DNA from: CAWALV01 sp963782965
GTDB taxonomy: Bacteria; Actinomycetota; Actinomycetes; Acidothermales; Acidothermaceae
Assembly: GCA_963782965.1 (NCBI GenBank)
Contig: CAWALV010000006.1
Span: 1,550,001-1,614,000, forward strand
Length of the DNA: 64,000 bases
Reading direction: 5' to 3'
In this document: piece by piece, positions 16,917 to 29,110 of the stretch
Layout: every line of letters starts with the position of its first letter
Numbering within the stretch: the stretch's first letter is position 1
Position numbers and translations under genes: made by a program
The notes under the pieces: model-generated
What the model was told of the DNA's origin: nothing
What the model saw: only the letters and a program-made list of their open reading frames with translations
The model's database searches: none

Positions 16917-18191
16917 TCATCCCTCGGCCGAGGGTCGCAATCGCGCGACCACGAGATCCCACACGGCGTCGGCCAGTGCGTCCTTGCTGCCCAGGGGAAC
17001 GGGTGTCATCGCGCCGTCCGCAGCGAGGATCGTCGCGGCGTTCTCCGCCACCTCGAAGCCGCGGTCGAATCCCACCTGGTTGACGACCAGGAGGTCGGCG
17101 CCCTTGGCGGCGAGCTTCGCCCGGCCGTTGTCCAGGACGTCGTCGGTCTCGGCGGCGAAGCCGACGACGACCTGCTCGCTACCGCGACGGCGCGCGAGTT
17201 CGGCGAGCTCGGTGAGCACGTCGGGGGTCGGGACCAGTTCGACGTGCAGCGCGTCGCCCGCGGGCGTGTCGACCCGGCGCTTCTTGATCTTCGATGCCGC
17301 GGTGGTCGCGGGCCGGAAATCGGCGACCGCGGCCGCCATCACGATGGCGTCGGCGTCACCGGCCGCGTCGATCATCGCTTCGCGCAGCTCCTGCGCGGTA
17401 GAGACCCGAACGACCTTGACACCGGCAGGGTCGGCCAACGCCACGTTGGCCGCGACGACGACGACCTCGGCCCCGCGCGCGACCGCGGTGGCGGCCAACG
17501 CGTAGCCCTGGCGTCCGGACGACCGGTTGCCCAGGAAACGAACCGGGTCGAGCGGTTCGCGGGTGCCTCCCGCCGAGACGACAACGCGCCGGCCGGCGAG
17601 ATCGTGCGGCAAAGCCGCGGAGCTTCGGGCCAGCACCCGCCGGGCCGCCTCGGCAATGGCCTCCGGCTCGGGCAACCGCCCGACCCCGGAGTCGGCCCCG
17701 GTCAGCCGGCCGACTGCGGGCTCGAGGACGAGGGCACCACGTGAGCGCAGCGTGGCGACGTTGGCCTGCGTTGCCGGGTGCTGCCACATCTCTGTGTGCA
17801 TCGCCGGCGCGAAGACGATCGGGCACGCGGCGGTGAGCAGGACGTTGGTGAGCAGATCGTCGGCGAGACCGTGTGCCGCCCGGGCCAACAGGTCGGCGCT
17901 TGCCGGAGCGACCAGAACGAGGTCGGCCTGCTGACCGATCCGCACATGAGGGACGTCGTGGGCCGCCGACCACACGTCGGCGAACACCGGCTTGCCGGAC
18001 AACGCCGCCCACGTGGGCGCGCCGACGAACTGCAGCGCCGCGCCGGTGGGCACCACGGTGACGTCGTGACCCGCCTCGCGCAGCAGTCGAAGCAACTCGC
18101 AGGCCTTGTAGGCGGCGATGCCACCGGAGACACCCAGGACGACGTTGGCGGCGTCAGCAGCCGGTCGTTGCACCTGGTCGCCGCGGGCCAC
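16917..18191 (-). CDS. coaBC: Phosphopantothenoylcysteine decarboxylase / phosphopantothenate-cysteine ligase
   Basis: CoaBC performs two steps of coenzyme A synthesis. The N-terminal flavoprotein CoaC domain (about 12-190) has VVLGVSGGIAAYKACELLR, the ASADLLA loop and APAMHTEMW. The C-terminal CoaB domain (about 205-424) has VVVSAGGTREPLDPVRFLGN, the RSSGRQGYALA loop, the KIKK motif that binds the acyl-cytidylate and VGFAAETDD. Length is normal. It follows rpoZ by 15 bases in the gmk-rpoZ-coaBC-metK series. Confidence 0.96.
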   Translation of the reverse strand: MARGDQVQRPAADAANVVLGVSGGIAAYKACELLRLLREAGHDVTVVPTGAALQFVGAPTWAALSGKPVFADVWSAAHDVPHVRIGQQADLVLVAPASADLLARAAHGLADDLLTNVLLTAACPIVFAPAMHTEMWQHPATQANVATLRSRGALVLEPAVGRLTGADSGVGRLPEPEAIAEAARRVLARSSAALPHDLAGRRVVVSAGGTREPLDPVRFLGNRSSGRQGYALAATAVARGAEVVVVAANVALADPAGVKVVRVSTAQELREAMIDAAGDADAIVMAAAVADFRPATTAASKIKKRRVDTPAGDALHVELVPTPDVLTELAELARRRGSEQVVVGFAAETDDVLDNGRAKLAAKGADLLVVNQVGFDRGFEVAENAATILAADGAMTPVPLGSKDALADAVWDLVVARLRPSAEG

Positions 18192-18206
18192 GGCTGCGCG
18201 CGCCGG

Positions 18207-18482
18207 CTACTGCTCGACGGGCTCGGCGGTCAGCAGACCCGTGTTGATCTCACGCAACGCGACCGAGAGCGGCTTCTCGTGCGGGTGGGTCTCGACAAGC
18301 GGGCCGACGTATTCGAGCAGGCCCTCACCGAGTTGGGAGTAGTAGGCGTTGATCTGCCGCGCTCGCTTCGCCGCGTAGATCACGAGCGAGTACTTCGAGT
18401 CGGTTGCGGTGAGCAACTCATCGATCGGCGGATTGGTGATGCCCTCAGGGCTGGCGACGGTACCGGACACGGTGCGCTTCAT
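18207..18482 (-). CDS. rpoZ: RNA polymerase omega subunit
   Basis: Omega helps assemble the beta' subunit into RNA polymerase. The 91-residue protein has the core PPIDELLTATDSKYSLVIYAAKRARQIN and the EKPLSVALREI helix typical of actinobacterial omega. The ATG at 18482 overlaps the gmk stop as ATGA, so the two are translationally coupled; an internal GTG at codon 5 is an alternative start. Confidence 0.96.
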   Translation of the reverse strand: MKRTVSGTVASPEGITNPPIDELLTATDSKYSLVIYAAKRARQINAYYSQLGEGLLEYVGPLVETHPHEKPLSVALREINTGLLTAEPVEQ

Positions 18483-19204
18483 GCCCTTTCGAGTGGCGAA
18501 TCGGGGGAACCCGGAGAACCGGGTGGTGCGGTGCCCTGCCTCGAGGTAGCGCCGTCAGGCGGTACCGGCAGGTGCAGCAAGGCTATCAGCTCGTCGCAGG
18601 CTTGGGTGATCGACGCGTTCACCACGACGGCGTCGAACTCGTCCTCGGCGGCCAGCTCGATGCGCGCCCGATCGAGCCTGGCGCGGGCGACCTCCGCCGT
18701 CTCGGTGCCCCGGTGGGTGAGCCGCCGGACCAGCTCCTCCCACGACGGCGGCGTGAGGAAGACGGTGAACGCGTCCGGCATGGCGGCTCTGACCTGCCGC
18801 GCACCCTGCAGATCGATCTCCAGCAGGGTCGGTATGCCTTGGGTGAGCCGCTGCTCGACCGGAGCGCGCGGCGTGCCGTACCGATGCGTGCCGTACCTCG
18901 CATGCTCGAGCAGGGCGCCGGCGGCGACCAGCCGATCGAACTCCTCCTCGTCGACGTACTGGTAGCTCACGCCCTCGATCTCGCCCGGCCTCGGCTTGCG
19001 CGTGGTCACCGACACCGAGACCCACAATGCGGGTACCCGCTTCGCCAGCGCAGCGACCACGGTCCCTTTGCCGACTCCTGACGGGCCGGAGAGCACAGTG
19101 AGGCGGCTCGTCGGGGCCGGCGTACCTGACGGGTTAGGCGCCGCGCTCGGATTCAGCTCAGGAACGTCGGCCCCCCGCGTGGGCCTGCGACCCTCCGCCG
19201 GCAA
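18479..19204 (-). CDS. gmk: Guanylate kinase
   Basis: Gmk phosphorylates GMP to GDP. The core has the P-loop LSGPSGVGKGTVV, the GMP-binding SVSVTTRKPRPGE and LLEIDLQGARQV. The C-terminus carries a non-conserved Pro/Ser/Gly tail. The start is unclear: no ATG exists between the mihF stop and the P-loop, and a GTG at 19096 would cut the first beta strand (RLTVLSG). A TTG at 19204 inside the mihF 3' end keeps the strand and adds a short disordered leader; a CTG at 19156 is also possible. The gene therefore probably overlaps mihF. Confidence 0.9.
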   Translation of the reverse strand: MPAEGRRPTRGADVPELNPSAAPNPSGTPAPTSRLTVLSGPSGVGKGTVVAALAKRVPALWVSVSVTTRKPRPGEIEGVSYQYVDEEEFDRLVAAGALLEHARYGTHRYGTPRAPVEQRLTQGIPTLLEIDLQGARQVRAAMPDAFTVFLTPPSWEELVRRLTHRGTETAEVARARLDRARIELAAEDEFDAVVVNASITQACDELIALLHLPVPPDGATSRQGTAPPGSPGSPDSPLERA

Positions 19205-19532
19205 CCGCCGCGGGCCGCTTGCCGTCGAACTCGGCAACCAGCGCCGCCCGCTGCTTGGTGCCGAGGCCGCGCACCCTCCGTGTCGAAGCGATGCCGAGAC
19301 GTTCCATGATCTGCGCCGCACGCACCTTGCCGACCCCCGGCAACGATTCCAGCAAGGCGCTCACCCGCATCTTGCCGACCACCTCCTCGGCGTCGCCGAG
19401 CGCGAGCACGGCACCCAACGACTCTCCGGAATGCTTGAGCCGGGCCTTGACCTCGGCCCGACGCTGCCGCGCCTGCGCCGCTTTGGCCAGGGCGTCGGCT
19501 CGCTGTTCGGACGTGAGAGGCGGGAGTGGCAC
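19158..19532 (-). CDS. mihF: Actinobacterial integration host factor (mIHF)
   Basis: mIHF is a nucleoid DNA-binding protein found only in actinobacteria. The 124-residue product begins VPLPPLTSEQRADAL and contains RRAEVKARLKHSGESLG and the helix-two-turn-helix region VSALLESLPGVGKVRAAQIM with ERLGIASTRRVRGLG, almost identical to mycobacterial and streptomycete homologues. The GTG at 19532 is used because it restores the family N-terminus and has GAGG ten bases upstream; the frame is open to 19760 but that part is not conserved. In relatives pyrF usually lies just upstream; here only about 180 bases separate it from pyrD. Confidence 0.95.
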   Translation of the reverse strand: MPLPPLTSEQRADALAKAAQARQRRAEVKARLKHSGESLGAVLALGDAEEVVGKMRVSALLESLPGVGKVRAAQIMERLGIASTRRVRGLGTKQRAALVAEFDGKRPAAVAGGGSQAHAGGRRS

Positions 19533-19713
19533 GAGAACGTCACCTCGAAACGGGTCGGCCGCGAGGCCGAGACAACTGGGACAACTGGACGGCGCACGTT
19601 CCGCGTCTCGTGAGGACCCCCACCGGCGCGGCGACATGACGATGTCCCCGACGAACTCGCAACCTAGCGAGAACCGACCCGATCCGGCAACGCGCAGCCG
19701 GTGCCGGAAAACG

Positions 19714-20763
19714 TCAGCGCGGATTGTCGACGGTGTCGGCGCGCCGGTGATGTGTTGCATCGATGAGCGGCTCGTCGGTCACCGACTGGCGGGCGTGGGC
19801 CAGCCCGACGGCGTCCGTCATGGTCTTGAAACCGCGGACGGCGAGGGCCTCCTCGAGCTCGGCCAGGATGCGCACCGGGGCGGTCGGATCGTGGAAAATC
19901 TCGGTACCGATCGAGACGGCGCGCGCGCCGGCGAGCACGAACTGCAGCGCATCGAGGCCGGTGCGGATGCCGCCCATGCCCAGGATCGGGACCTCCGGCA
20001 TCGCTTCGTGCACCTGCCATACGCAGCGCAACGCGACGGGTCGGATCGCCGGGCCGGAGAGCCCGCCGGTCACGCCGGCCAACACCGGGCGCATCGTGTC
20101 GGTGTCGATCACCATGCCGAGCAGCGTGTTCGTCATCGACAGACCGTCGGCGCCTGCATTCACGCATGAGCGTGCAATGGCGACGATGTCGGTCACGTCG
20201 GGCGACAGCTTCGCGAACACCGGGACCTCGGGTGGCGTGAGCTCACGAACCGCCTCTACGACCTCGGCCGCCGAGCGCACGTCACAGGCGAAGACCTGGC
20301 CACGCTCCTCGACGTTCGGGCAGGAGATGTTCACCTCGAGCGCGCAGACGCCATCGGCGGTGGCGAGCCGTGACGCGAGCTGCGCGTATTCGTCGACGGA
20401 CGTGCCGGCGATCGAAACCATGGCGCGCGCGCCCGCCTCGATCAACCATGGCAGGTCGCGCTCGAGGAACACGTCGATACCCGGGCCCTGCAGCCCGATC
20501 GAGTTGAGCATGCCGCTCGGTGTCTCCGCCATCCGCGGCGTCGGGCGACCCGACCTCGGCGCCACCATGATGGACTTCGTGACGACGGCGCCCAGAACGG
20601 CTACGTCGAAGAACTGTGCGAGTTCCTGGCCGGCGCCTGCGCATCCCGACGCGGTGAGCACCGGGTTGGGCAGGGCGAGGCTACCCAGCGTCGTCGTCAT
20701 GTCGACCGGCGACGACGGCTTGCGGTAGGCGCTGCCGGTGCGCACGGTCAAGGCTGAACTCAT
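19714..20763 (-). CDS. pyrD: Dihydroorotate dehydrogenase, catalytic subunit
   Basis: PyrD oxidises dihydroorotate to orotate. The FMN TIM barrel shows PNPVLTASGCAGAG, the substrate loop NSIGLQGPGIDVF, NISCPNVEERG with the catalytic Cys of class 1B enzymes and GMGGIRTG. The Cys base and the pyrK gene next to it indicate the NAD-linked class 1B type. The ATG at 20763 overlaps the pyrK stop (ATGA). It is the last gene of the pyr operon here, and pyrF is missing after it. Confidence 0.95.
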   Translation of the reverse strand: MSSALTVRTGSAYRKPSSPVDMTTTLGSLALPNPVLTASGCAGAGQELAQFFDVAVLGAVVTKSIMVAPRSGRPTPRMAETPSGMLNSIGLQGPGIDVFLERDLPWLIEAGARAMVSIAGTSVDEYAQLASRLATADGVCALEVNISCPNVEERGQVFACDVRSAAEVVEAVRELTPPEVPVFAKLSPDVTDIVAIARSCVNAGADGLSMTNTLLGMVIDTDTMRPVLAGVTGGLSGPAIRPVALRCVWQVHEAMPEVPILGMGGIRTGLDALQFVLAGARAVSIGTEIFHDPTAPVRILAELEEALAVRGFKTMTDAVGLAHARQSVTDEPLIDATHHRRADTVDNPR

Positions 20764-21661
20764 CGCAACACCTCGCGCGGGGGTACGCGTCGCTGGCCGG
20801 CCGGAAGCGGTCCCGCAGCCGCCGCGACGGCCGGCACCGGCGGGGCGCCCACGACGTCGGGCGGAACGCTGCCGATGTCGTCGAAGCGGAGCCGCTCGCC
20901 GTGGAACACCGGCCCATCGACGCACGAGCGCACCATGCGGGTGAGCCCGTCGTCGCCGATGACCGGAAGTACGCACGTCATGCACACCCCGATGCCACAG
21001 GCCATCAACTCCTCCACCGCCACCTGGCACGCGACGCCGGCCTGCTCGGCGATGCTGCTGACAGCCTGCAGCATCGCCATCGGGCCACACGCGTAGACGA
21101 CGTCGGCTTTCGTGATCGCGAGTACCTCCGGCAGGACGTCGGACACCCGGCCGCGCTTGCCGGTCGACCCGTCGTCGGTGGTGACGGACAGCGTGGCGGA
21201 GATGCGCTTGGCGTCGAGGGTGCCGAAGAGCCGACCTTCGGTGGCCGCCCCGATGACGAAGTCGACCCGGCAGCCGCGGGCGCGCAGCGCGTCGGCCAGC
21301 GGGAACAGCGGCGCGCTGCCGTATCCGCCGCCGACGAGCACGCACGTCGCGGGCTCGCGCGGGAGGGCGAACGGGCGGCCGAGCGGCCCGACGATGTCGA
21401 CGCTCTCGTGCGCCTGGCGTTCCGAAAGCCACCGGGTGCCTCGACCCTCGACGGAGAACACGAACTCGACGGTGCCGCCGTAAACGCCGCGCTCGCGAAT
21501 CTGATAGATCGAGAACGGTCGCCGCATCAGCATGCTGGTGTCGGGCCCGCCGACGGCGATCGTGACGAACTGCCCGGCCTTGGCGACCTCGGCGATGCCG
21601 GGCGCGACCACGGTCACCGAATGGTAGGCGCCGAGGTGGCGCACCGAGAGCACTTCACCCT

Positions 21662-21677
<16 letters not shown>
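20760..21677 (-). CDS. pyrK: Dihydroorotate dehydrogenase electron-transfer subunit
   Basis: PyrK carries FAD and a [2Fe-2S] cluster and passes electrons from PyrD to NAD+. An FAD domain (MRRPFSIYQI) and an NAD domain (VLVGGGYGSAPLFPLADAL, YACGPMAML) precede the cluster-binding cysteines in the pattern C-x4-C-x2-C-x16-C (CGIGVCMTCV...RSCVDGP). About 40 extra residues follow the last Cys. The ATG at 21677 lies inside the carB 3' end (16-base overlap). Confidence 0.94.
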
Positions 21678-24960
<3,283 letters not shown>

Positions 24961-24961
<1 letters not shown>

Positions 24962-26091
24962 CAGCGCTCACCCCCAGCCACCCGGCGTCCTCGCATGAGG
25001 TCCGCGAAGCGGTCGAACAAGTAGGCGGCATCGTGCGGGCCGGCCGCAGCCTCGGGGTGGTACTGCACGGAGAACGCGGGAACGTCGAGGCACTCCAGGC
25101 CCTCGACGACGTCGTCGTTCAGGCACTTGTGACTGACCCGCACCGCACCGAACGGTGTTTGCGTATCGGTGCCGAGCGGTGCATCGACGGCGAACCCGTG
25201 GTTGTGCGCGGTGACCTCGACCTTGCGCGTCGTGAGGTCCATCACCGGCTGGTTGATCCCACGGTGCCCGTACTTGAGCTTGTAGGTACCAAGGCCCAAG
25301 GCACGGCCGAGCAACTGGTTGCCGAAGCAGATGCCGAAGAACGGCATCCGGCGCTCGAGCACCTCACGCAGCAGCGCGACCGGGCCGACGCTCGCGCCGG
25401 GGTCGCCAGGGCCGTTGGAGAAGAAGACGCCGTCGGGAGACGCCGCGAGCACGTCGTCGATGGTGGCGGACGACGGCAGCACGTGAACCTCGACGCCCCG
25501 CTCGGCCATGCGGTGCGGCGTCATCGCCTTGATGCCGAGATCGATGGCTGCGACGGTGAACCGCTTCTCACCGCTCGCCGGGACGACGTAGGGCCGGCGT
25601 GTCGACACCTCCCCCGCGAGGTCGGCGCCGTCCATCGGCGGGGCCAGCCGCACCTTCTCGAGCAACGCTCGCGGATCGGCCTCGACCGTGGAGACACCGA
25701 CCCTCATCGCACCCCGCTCCCGCAGGTGGCGGGTCAGCGCGCGGGTGTCGATGCCGCTGATGCCGACGACACCCTGCGCCGAGAGCTCGTCGTCCAGGCT
25801 GCGCCGCGCGCGCCAGTTCGACGGCACCCGGGCGGGGTCGCGCACGACGTAGCCCGCCACCCAGATACGGCTCGACTCGGGGTCTTCGTCGTTCACCCCG
25901 GTGTTTCCGACGTGCGGGGCAGTCATGACGACGACCTGCTTGTGATAGCTCGGGTCGGTCAGTGTCTCCTGGTAACCCGTCATGCCCGTGGCGAAGACCG
26001 CTTCGCCGAAGGTCTCGCCCCGTGCACCGTAGGACTCGCCGCGAAAGGTCCTGCCGTCTTCGAGCACGAGGAGCGCTGGCGACCGGCTCAT
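24961..26091 (-). CDS. carA: Carbamoyl phosphate synthase small chain
   Basis: CarA hydrolyses glutamine and channels ammonia to CarB. The N-terminal domain starts ALLVLEDGRTFRGESYGARG; the C-terminal class I glutaminase has the nucleophile Cys in FFGICFGNQLLGRALGL and the His-Glu pair in SVQYHPEAAAGP. Length is standard (376). Both ends overlap their neighbours by ATGA. In many relatives a small PH-domain membrane protein gene lies between pyrC and carA; here the genes are directly joined. Confidence 0.98.
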
Positions 26092-27374
26092 GCGACCTTC
26101 CCGTCCACGACCGTGGGCGTTGCTCGCAAGAAGGTGTGGACGACTCGCACGGGCAGCTCCAGACCGGTGTAGGGGGTGTTACGTGACTTCGAGGAAAGCG
26201 TGGCGGGCTCGACGATCCGGCTGGCCGCCGGGTCGAAGAAGACCAGGTTGGCGGGTGACCCGACGGCGATGGGCAGGCCCTGACCGTTGAGCCGGCCGAT
26301 GCGCGCCGGGCGCACGGACATCCGGTCGGCCACCGCGGCCCAGTCCAGCAGGCCGGTCTCGACCATCGCCTGGGCGACCACCGACAGCGCGGTCTCCAGG
26401 CCGAGCATGCCGAATGCGGCCGCCTCCCACTCCGACTCCTTGTCCTCCAGCGGGTGCGGCGCGTGGTCGGTTGCGACGACGTCGATGGTGCCGTCGGCGA
26501 GGCCGGCCCGCAGCGCCTCGACGTCGTCGCGGCTGCGCAGCGGCGGGTTCACCTTGTAGAGCGGGTCGTAGGTGGCCGCCAGGCTGTCGGTGAGCAGCAG
26601 GTGATGCGGAGTGGCCTCGGCCGTCACGTTCACGCCTCGCGCCTTGGCCCATCGGATCAGCTCGACCGAGCCGGCGGTCGACACATGGCACACGTGCAAC
26701 CGCGAACTCACGTGCTCGGTCAGCAGTACGTCACGCGCGATGATCGCTTCCTCCGCGACTGCCGGCCAGCCGCGCAGCCCGAGCACGCCCGACAGCTCGC
26801 ACTCGTTCATCTGCGCGCCTTCGGTGAGCCTCGGCTCCTGCGCGTGCTGAGCGATCACGCCGTCGAACGCCTTCACGTATTCGAGTGCCCGCCGCATGAG
26901 CAGCGCGTCGGAGACGCACTTGCCGTCGTCGGAGAAGACCCGCACCCGCGCATGCGAATCAGCCATCGCACCGAGCTCGGCGAGCTGCTTGCCCTCGAGT
27001 CCCAGCGTCACGGCACCAACGGGGTGAACGTCACAGTGCCCGGCCTCGCGGCCGGCGAGCCAGACCTGCTCGACGACACCGGCGGAATCGGCGACAGGAT
27101 CGGTATTGGCCATCGCATGCACGGCGGTGAAACCGCCGAGAGCAGCAGCGCAGGTGCCCGTCTCGATCGTCTCGGCGTCTTCGCGGCCCGGCTCGCGCAG
27201 GTGCGTGTGCAGGTCGACGAGACCGGGCAGCACCACCAGCCCGTCGGCGTCCAACACCGTCGCGCCCGCACGCGACACCGCAGCGCCGATCTCGACGATC
27301 TCGCCGTCGGCGACCGCGATATCGGCCGCCTCGGCACCCAGAATCCGTGCGCCGCGAATCACCCATCCGCTCAT
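26088..27374 (-). CDS. pyrC: Dihydroorotase
   Basis: PyrC cyclises carbamoyl-aspartate to dihydroorotate. It is the class I amidohydrolase type: GLVDLHTHLREPGREDAETI binds the two metals, with further ligands in AQHAQEP, HVCHVSTAGSV and ATDHAPHPLEDKE, and DDGKCVSD in the active-site loop. The frame reads open to 27995, but the ATG at 27374 overlaps the pyrB stop (ATGA) and gives the family N-terminus MSGWVIRGARIL (428 residues). Confidence 0.97.
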   Translation of the reverse strand: MSGWVIRGARILGAEAADIAVADGEIVEIGAAVSRAGATVLDADGLVVLPGLVDLHTHLREPGREDAETIETGTCAAALGGFTAVHAMANTDPVADSAGVVEQVWLAGREAGHCDVHPVGAVTLGLEGKQLAELGAMADSHARVRVFSDDGKCVSDALLMRRALEYVKAFDGVIAQHAQEPRLTEGAQMNECELSGVLGLRGWPAVAEEAIIARDVLLTEHVSSRLHVCHVSTAGSVELIRWAKARGVNVTAEATPHHLLLTDSLAATYDPLYKVNPPLRSRDDVEALRAGLADGTIDVVATDHAPHPLEDKESEWEAAAFGMLGLETALSVVAQAMVETGLLDWAAVADRMSVRPARIGRLNGQGLPIAVGSPANLVFFDPAASRIVEPATLSSKSRNTPYTGLELPVRVVHTFLRATPTVVDGKVA

Positions 27375-28342
27375 GACGGCACCCCGGCTTCCTGCTCGAC
27401 CTCGGCCGCTCTCGCCGCGACGCCGATGCCCGACTCGCTGCCACCGAGCAGCAGATAAAGGACCGCCATGCGTACGCTCACGCCGTTCGCCACCTGCTCG
27501 ACGATGACCGAGCGCAGCGAGTCGGCCACTTCGGCCGCAATCTCGACTCCGCGATTCATCGGGCCGGGATGCATGACGATCGCATGCTCCGGCAGCACCG
27601 ACATCCGTGCGACGTCGAGGCCGTAGCGGCGGCTGTACTCGCGCGAGTTCGGGAAGAACGCAGCGTTCATGCGTTCGCGCTGCACACGCAACATCATCAC
27701 GACATCGGCCTTCGGCAGTACGACGTCGAGGTCGTAGGAGTAGGCGCACGGCCAGGCCTCGATGCCGCTCGGGAGCAGGGTCGGAGGCGCCACGACGGTG
27801 ACGTCGGCCCCGAGCGTGTGCAGCAGCAGGACGTTGGAGCGGGCCACCCGGCTGTGCAGGACGTCGCCGACGACCGCGATCCGGCGGCCGTCGAGCGCGC
27901 CGAGGTGGCGGCGCATCGTGAAGGCGTCGAGGAGTGCTTGGGTCGGATGCTCGTGCGTACCGTCGCCCGCATTGACGACGCTTCCCCTGATCCACCCGGC
28001 GAGGCGATGCGGTGCGCCGCTCGCTTCGTGGCGGATCACGACGCCGTCGGCGCCCATGGCCTCGAGGGTCAGCGCGGTGTCCTTGAGGCTCTCGCCCTTG
28101 GAGACACTCGAACCCTTCGCCGAGAAGTTGATGACGTCGGCCGACAACCGCTTGGCGGCCGCCTCGAAGGAGGTGCGCGTCCTGGTGGAGTCTTCGTAGA
28201 AGAGATTGACCACCGTGCGACCGCGCAGTGTCGGCAGCTTCTTGATCGGCCGGTCGGCCAGCCGGGCGAGTTCGGCGGCGGTGTCGAGGATGAGAATCGC
28301 GTCGTCGCGGCTGAGATCTCCCGCGGACAGCAGGTGCTTCAT
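27371..28342 (-). CDS. pyrB: Aspartate carbamoyltransferase, catalytic chain
   Basis: PyrB joins carbamoyl phosphate and aspartate. Family motifs are FYEDSTRTRTSFEAAAKRL (carbamoyl phosphate site), SSVSKGESLKDT, NAGDGTHEHPTQALLD and the aspartate site MHPGPMNRGVEI. There is no pyrI-like regulatory chain nearby, as expected for actinobacteria. The ATG at 28342 overlaps the pyrR stop (ATGA). Confidence 0.97.
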   Translation of the reverse strand: MKHLLSAGDLSRDDAILILDTAAELARLADRPIKKLPTLRGRTVVNLFYEDSTRTRTSFEAAAKRLSADVINFSAKGSSVSKGESLKDTALTLEAMGADGVVIRHEASGAPHRLAGWIRGSVVNAGDGTHEHPTQALLDAFTMRRHLGALDGRRIAVVGDVLHSRVARSNVLLLHTLGADVTVVAPPTLLPSGIEAWPCAYSYDLDVVLPKADVVMMLRVQRERMNAAFFPNSREYSRRYGLDVARMSVLPEHAIVMHPGPMNRGVEIAAEVADSLRSVIVEQVANGVSVRMAVLYLLLGGSESGIGVAARAAEVEQEAGVPS

Positions 28343-28920
28343 CTCGCCACCTGCTCTTGTGCCGGGCCGACCCGGACGGCGTCGCGGCCGTCGACTTCCT
28401 CGACCAGGACGGTCACCTGTTCCTGCCGCGATGTCGGGAGGTTCTTGCCGACGTAGTCGGCCTTGATCGGCAGTTCGCGATGCCCGCGGTCGACGAGCAC
28501 GGCGAGTTGGACGGCGCGCGGCCGGCCGAGTTCGCCCAGCGCGTCGAGGGCGGCCCGTGCGGTACGGCCGGAGAACAAGACGTCATCGACGAGGACGACG
28601 AGTGCGCCGTCGACCGTGTCGCCTGGCACCTGGGTGCGGCCGAGCGCACGGGCCGGCCGCAGGCGCAGATCGTCGCGATACATCGTGATGTCGAGGGAGC
28701 CGACGGGGACATCGCGGCCTTCGACTTCGCTCATGCGTGCCGCGAGCCGGCGGGCCAGCGCGACTCCGCGGGTCGGGATGCCGAGCAGGACGACGTCGGA
28801 GCCGCCGCGAGTGCGTTCGAGGATTTCGTGGGCTATTCGGGTGAGCGCGCGGCCGACGTCGTGGACATCGAGAACGTCGCGCGCCTCGGAGTGCTGCGGG
28901 CTCGTGGGCGCAGCAGTCAT
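28339..28920 (-). CDS. pyrR: PyrR, pyrimidine operon regulator / uracil phosphoribosyltransferase
   Basis: PyrR binds pyr mRNA in the presence of UMP and represses the operon; it also has uracil phosphoribosyltransferase activity. The phosphoribosyltransferase fold shows LLGIPTRGVALARRLA, LDITMYRDDL and the PRPP loop LVDDVLFSGRTARAALDAL. Two ATGs are adjacent (28923 and 28920); AGGAGG lies six bases before the second, so I use 28920 (193 residues). A PyrR-type binding loop overlaps the region just upstream, consistent with self-repression at translation. Confidence 0.96.
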   Translation of the reverse strand: MTAAPTSPQHSEARDVLDVHDVGRALTRIAHEILERTRGGSDVVLLGIPTRGVALARRLAARMSEVEGRDVPVGSLDITMYRDDLRLRPARALGRTQVPGDTVDGALVVLVDDVLFSGRTARAALDALGELGRPRAVQLAVLVDRGHRELPIKADYVGKNLPTSRQEQVTVLVEEVDGRDAVRVGPAQEQVAR

Positions 28921-28934
28921 CATGGACCTCCTTC

Positions 28935-28952
28935 CCCGCCTCACAGGACGGG
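28935..28952 (-). promoter_or_regulatory. PyrR-binding RNA loop over the pyrR ribosome binding site
   Basis: The minus strand reads CCCGTCCTGTGAGGCGGG, which folds into a stem with the loop core TCCTGTGAGG. This matches the PyrR-binding loop known from pyr leaders (core UCCNGNGAGGCU-like). The AGGAGG ribosome site at 28927-28932 starts only two bases after the stem. No T-run terminator is seen, so PyrR binding most likely blocks translation, as reported for mycobacteria. Confidence 0.75.
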
Positions 28953-28976
28953 CTTAAAGGACGTCGAGCGCGACCA

Positions 28977-28982
28977 ACGGTA
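28977..28982 (-). promoter_or_regulatory. Possible -10 box of the pyr operon
   Basis: TACCGT on the minus strand lies about 25 bases upstream of the PyrR loop and would give a short leader of about 50 bases ending at the pyrR start. The same hexamer is the proposed -10 of the divergent bldD promoter. No good -35 partner is seen. Confidence 0.35.
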
Positions 28983-29081
28983 GCAGCGCCGCAGGCCCCG
29001 CGGTGGCTCGGGCTCGCGGGAACCACGATGGCGACACAGCGTGAGCGGGCGGCACGCGCAGGCGCGTTGGGCGGGGCCTAC

Positions 29082-29110
29082 TTGACGCAGAGTGACGATC
29101 GGCCTACCGT
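29082..29110 (+). promoter_or_regulatory. bldD promoter (TTGACG-N17-TACCGT)
   Basis: A near-consensus -35 TTGACG (29082-29087) and -10 TACCGT (29105-29110) are separated by 17 bases, the optimal housekeeping-sigma spacing. Transcription would begin near 29117 and leave a leader of about 220 bases before the bldD GTG. It lies within the roughly 420-base non-coding stretch between pyrR and bldD (28924-29339). Apart from this promoter, the BldD boxes and the pyr leader elements, no other structure is recognised there. Confidence 0.65.
29083..29095 (+). promoter_or_regulatory. BldD box overlapping the bldD -35 region
   Basis: TGACGCAGAGTGA fits the BldD operator consensus TnACnC(A/T)GnGTnA at every defined position. 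It overlaps the -35 hexamer of the proposed bldD promoter, so BldD would repress its own gene, as it does in Streptomyces. A second copy with one mismatch, TCACAGTGCGTAA, follows at 29110-29122 and would cover the transcription start. Confidence 0.75.

Noticed and set aside
19714..21432. A PyrD with a 220-residue N-terminal extension
   Set aside because: The extension overlaps the conserved pyrK in another frame; the ATGA overlap at 20760-20763 gives the normal PyrD start.
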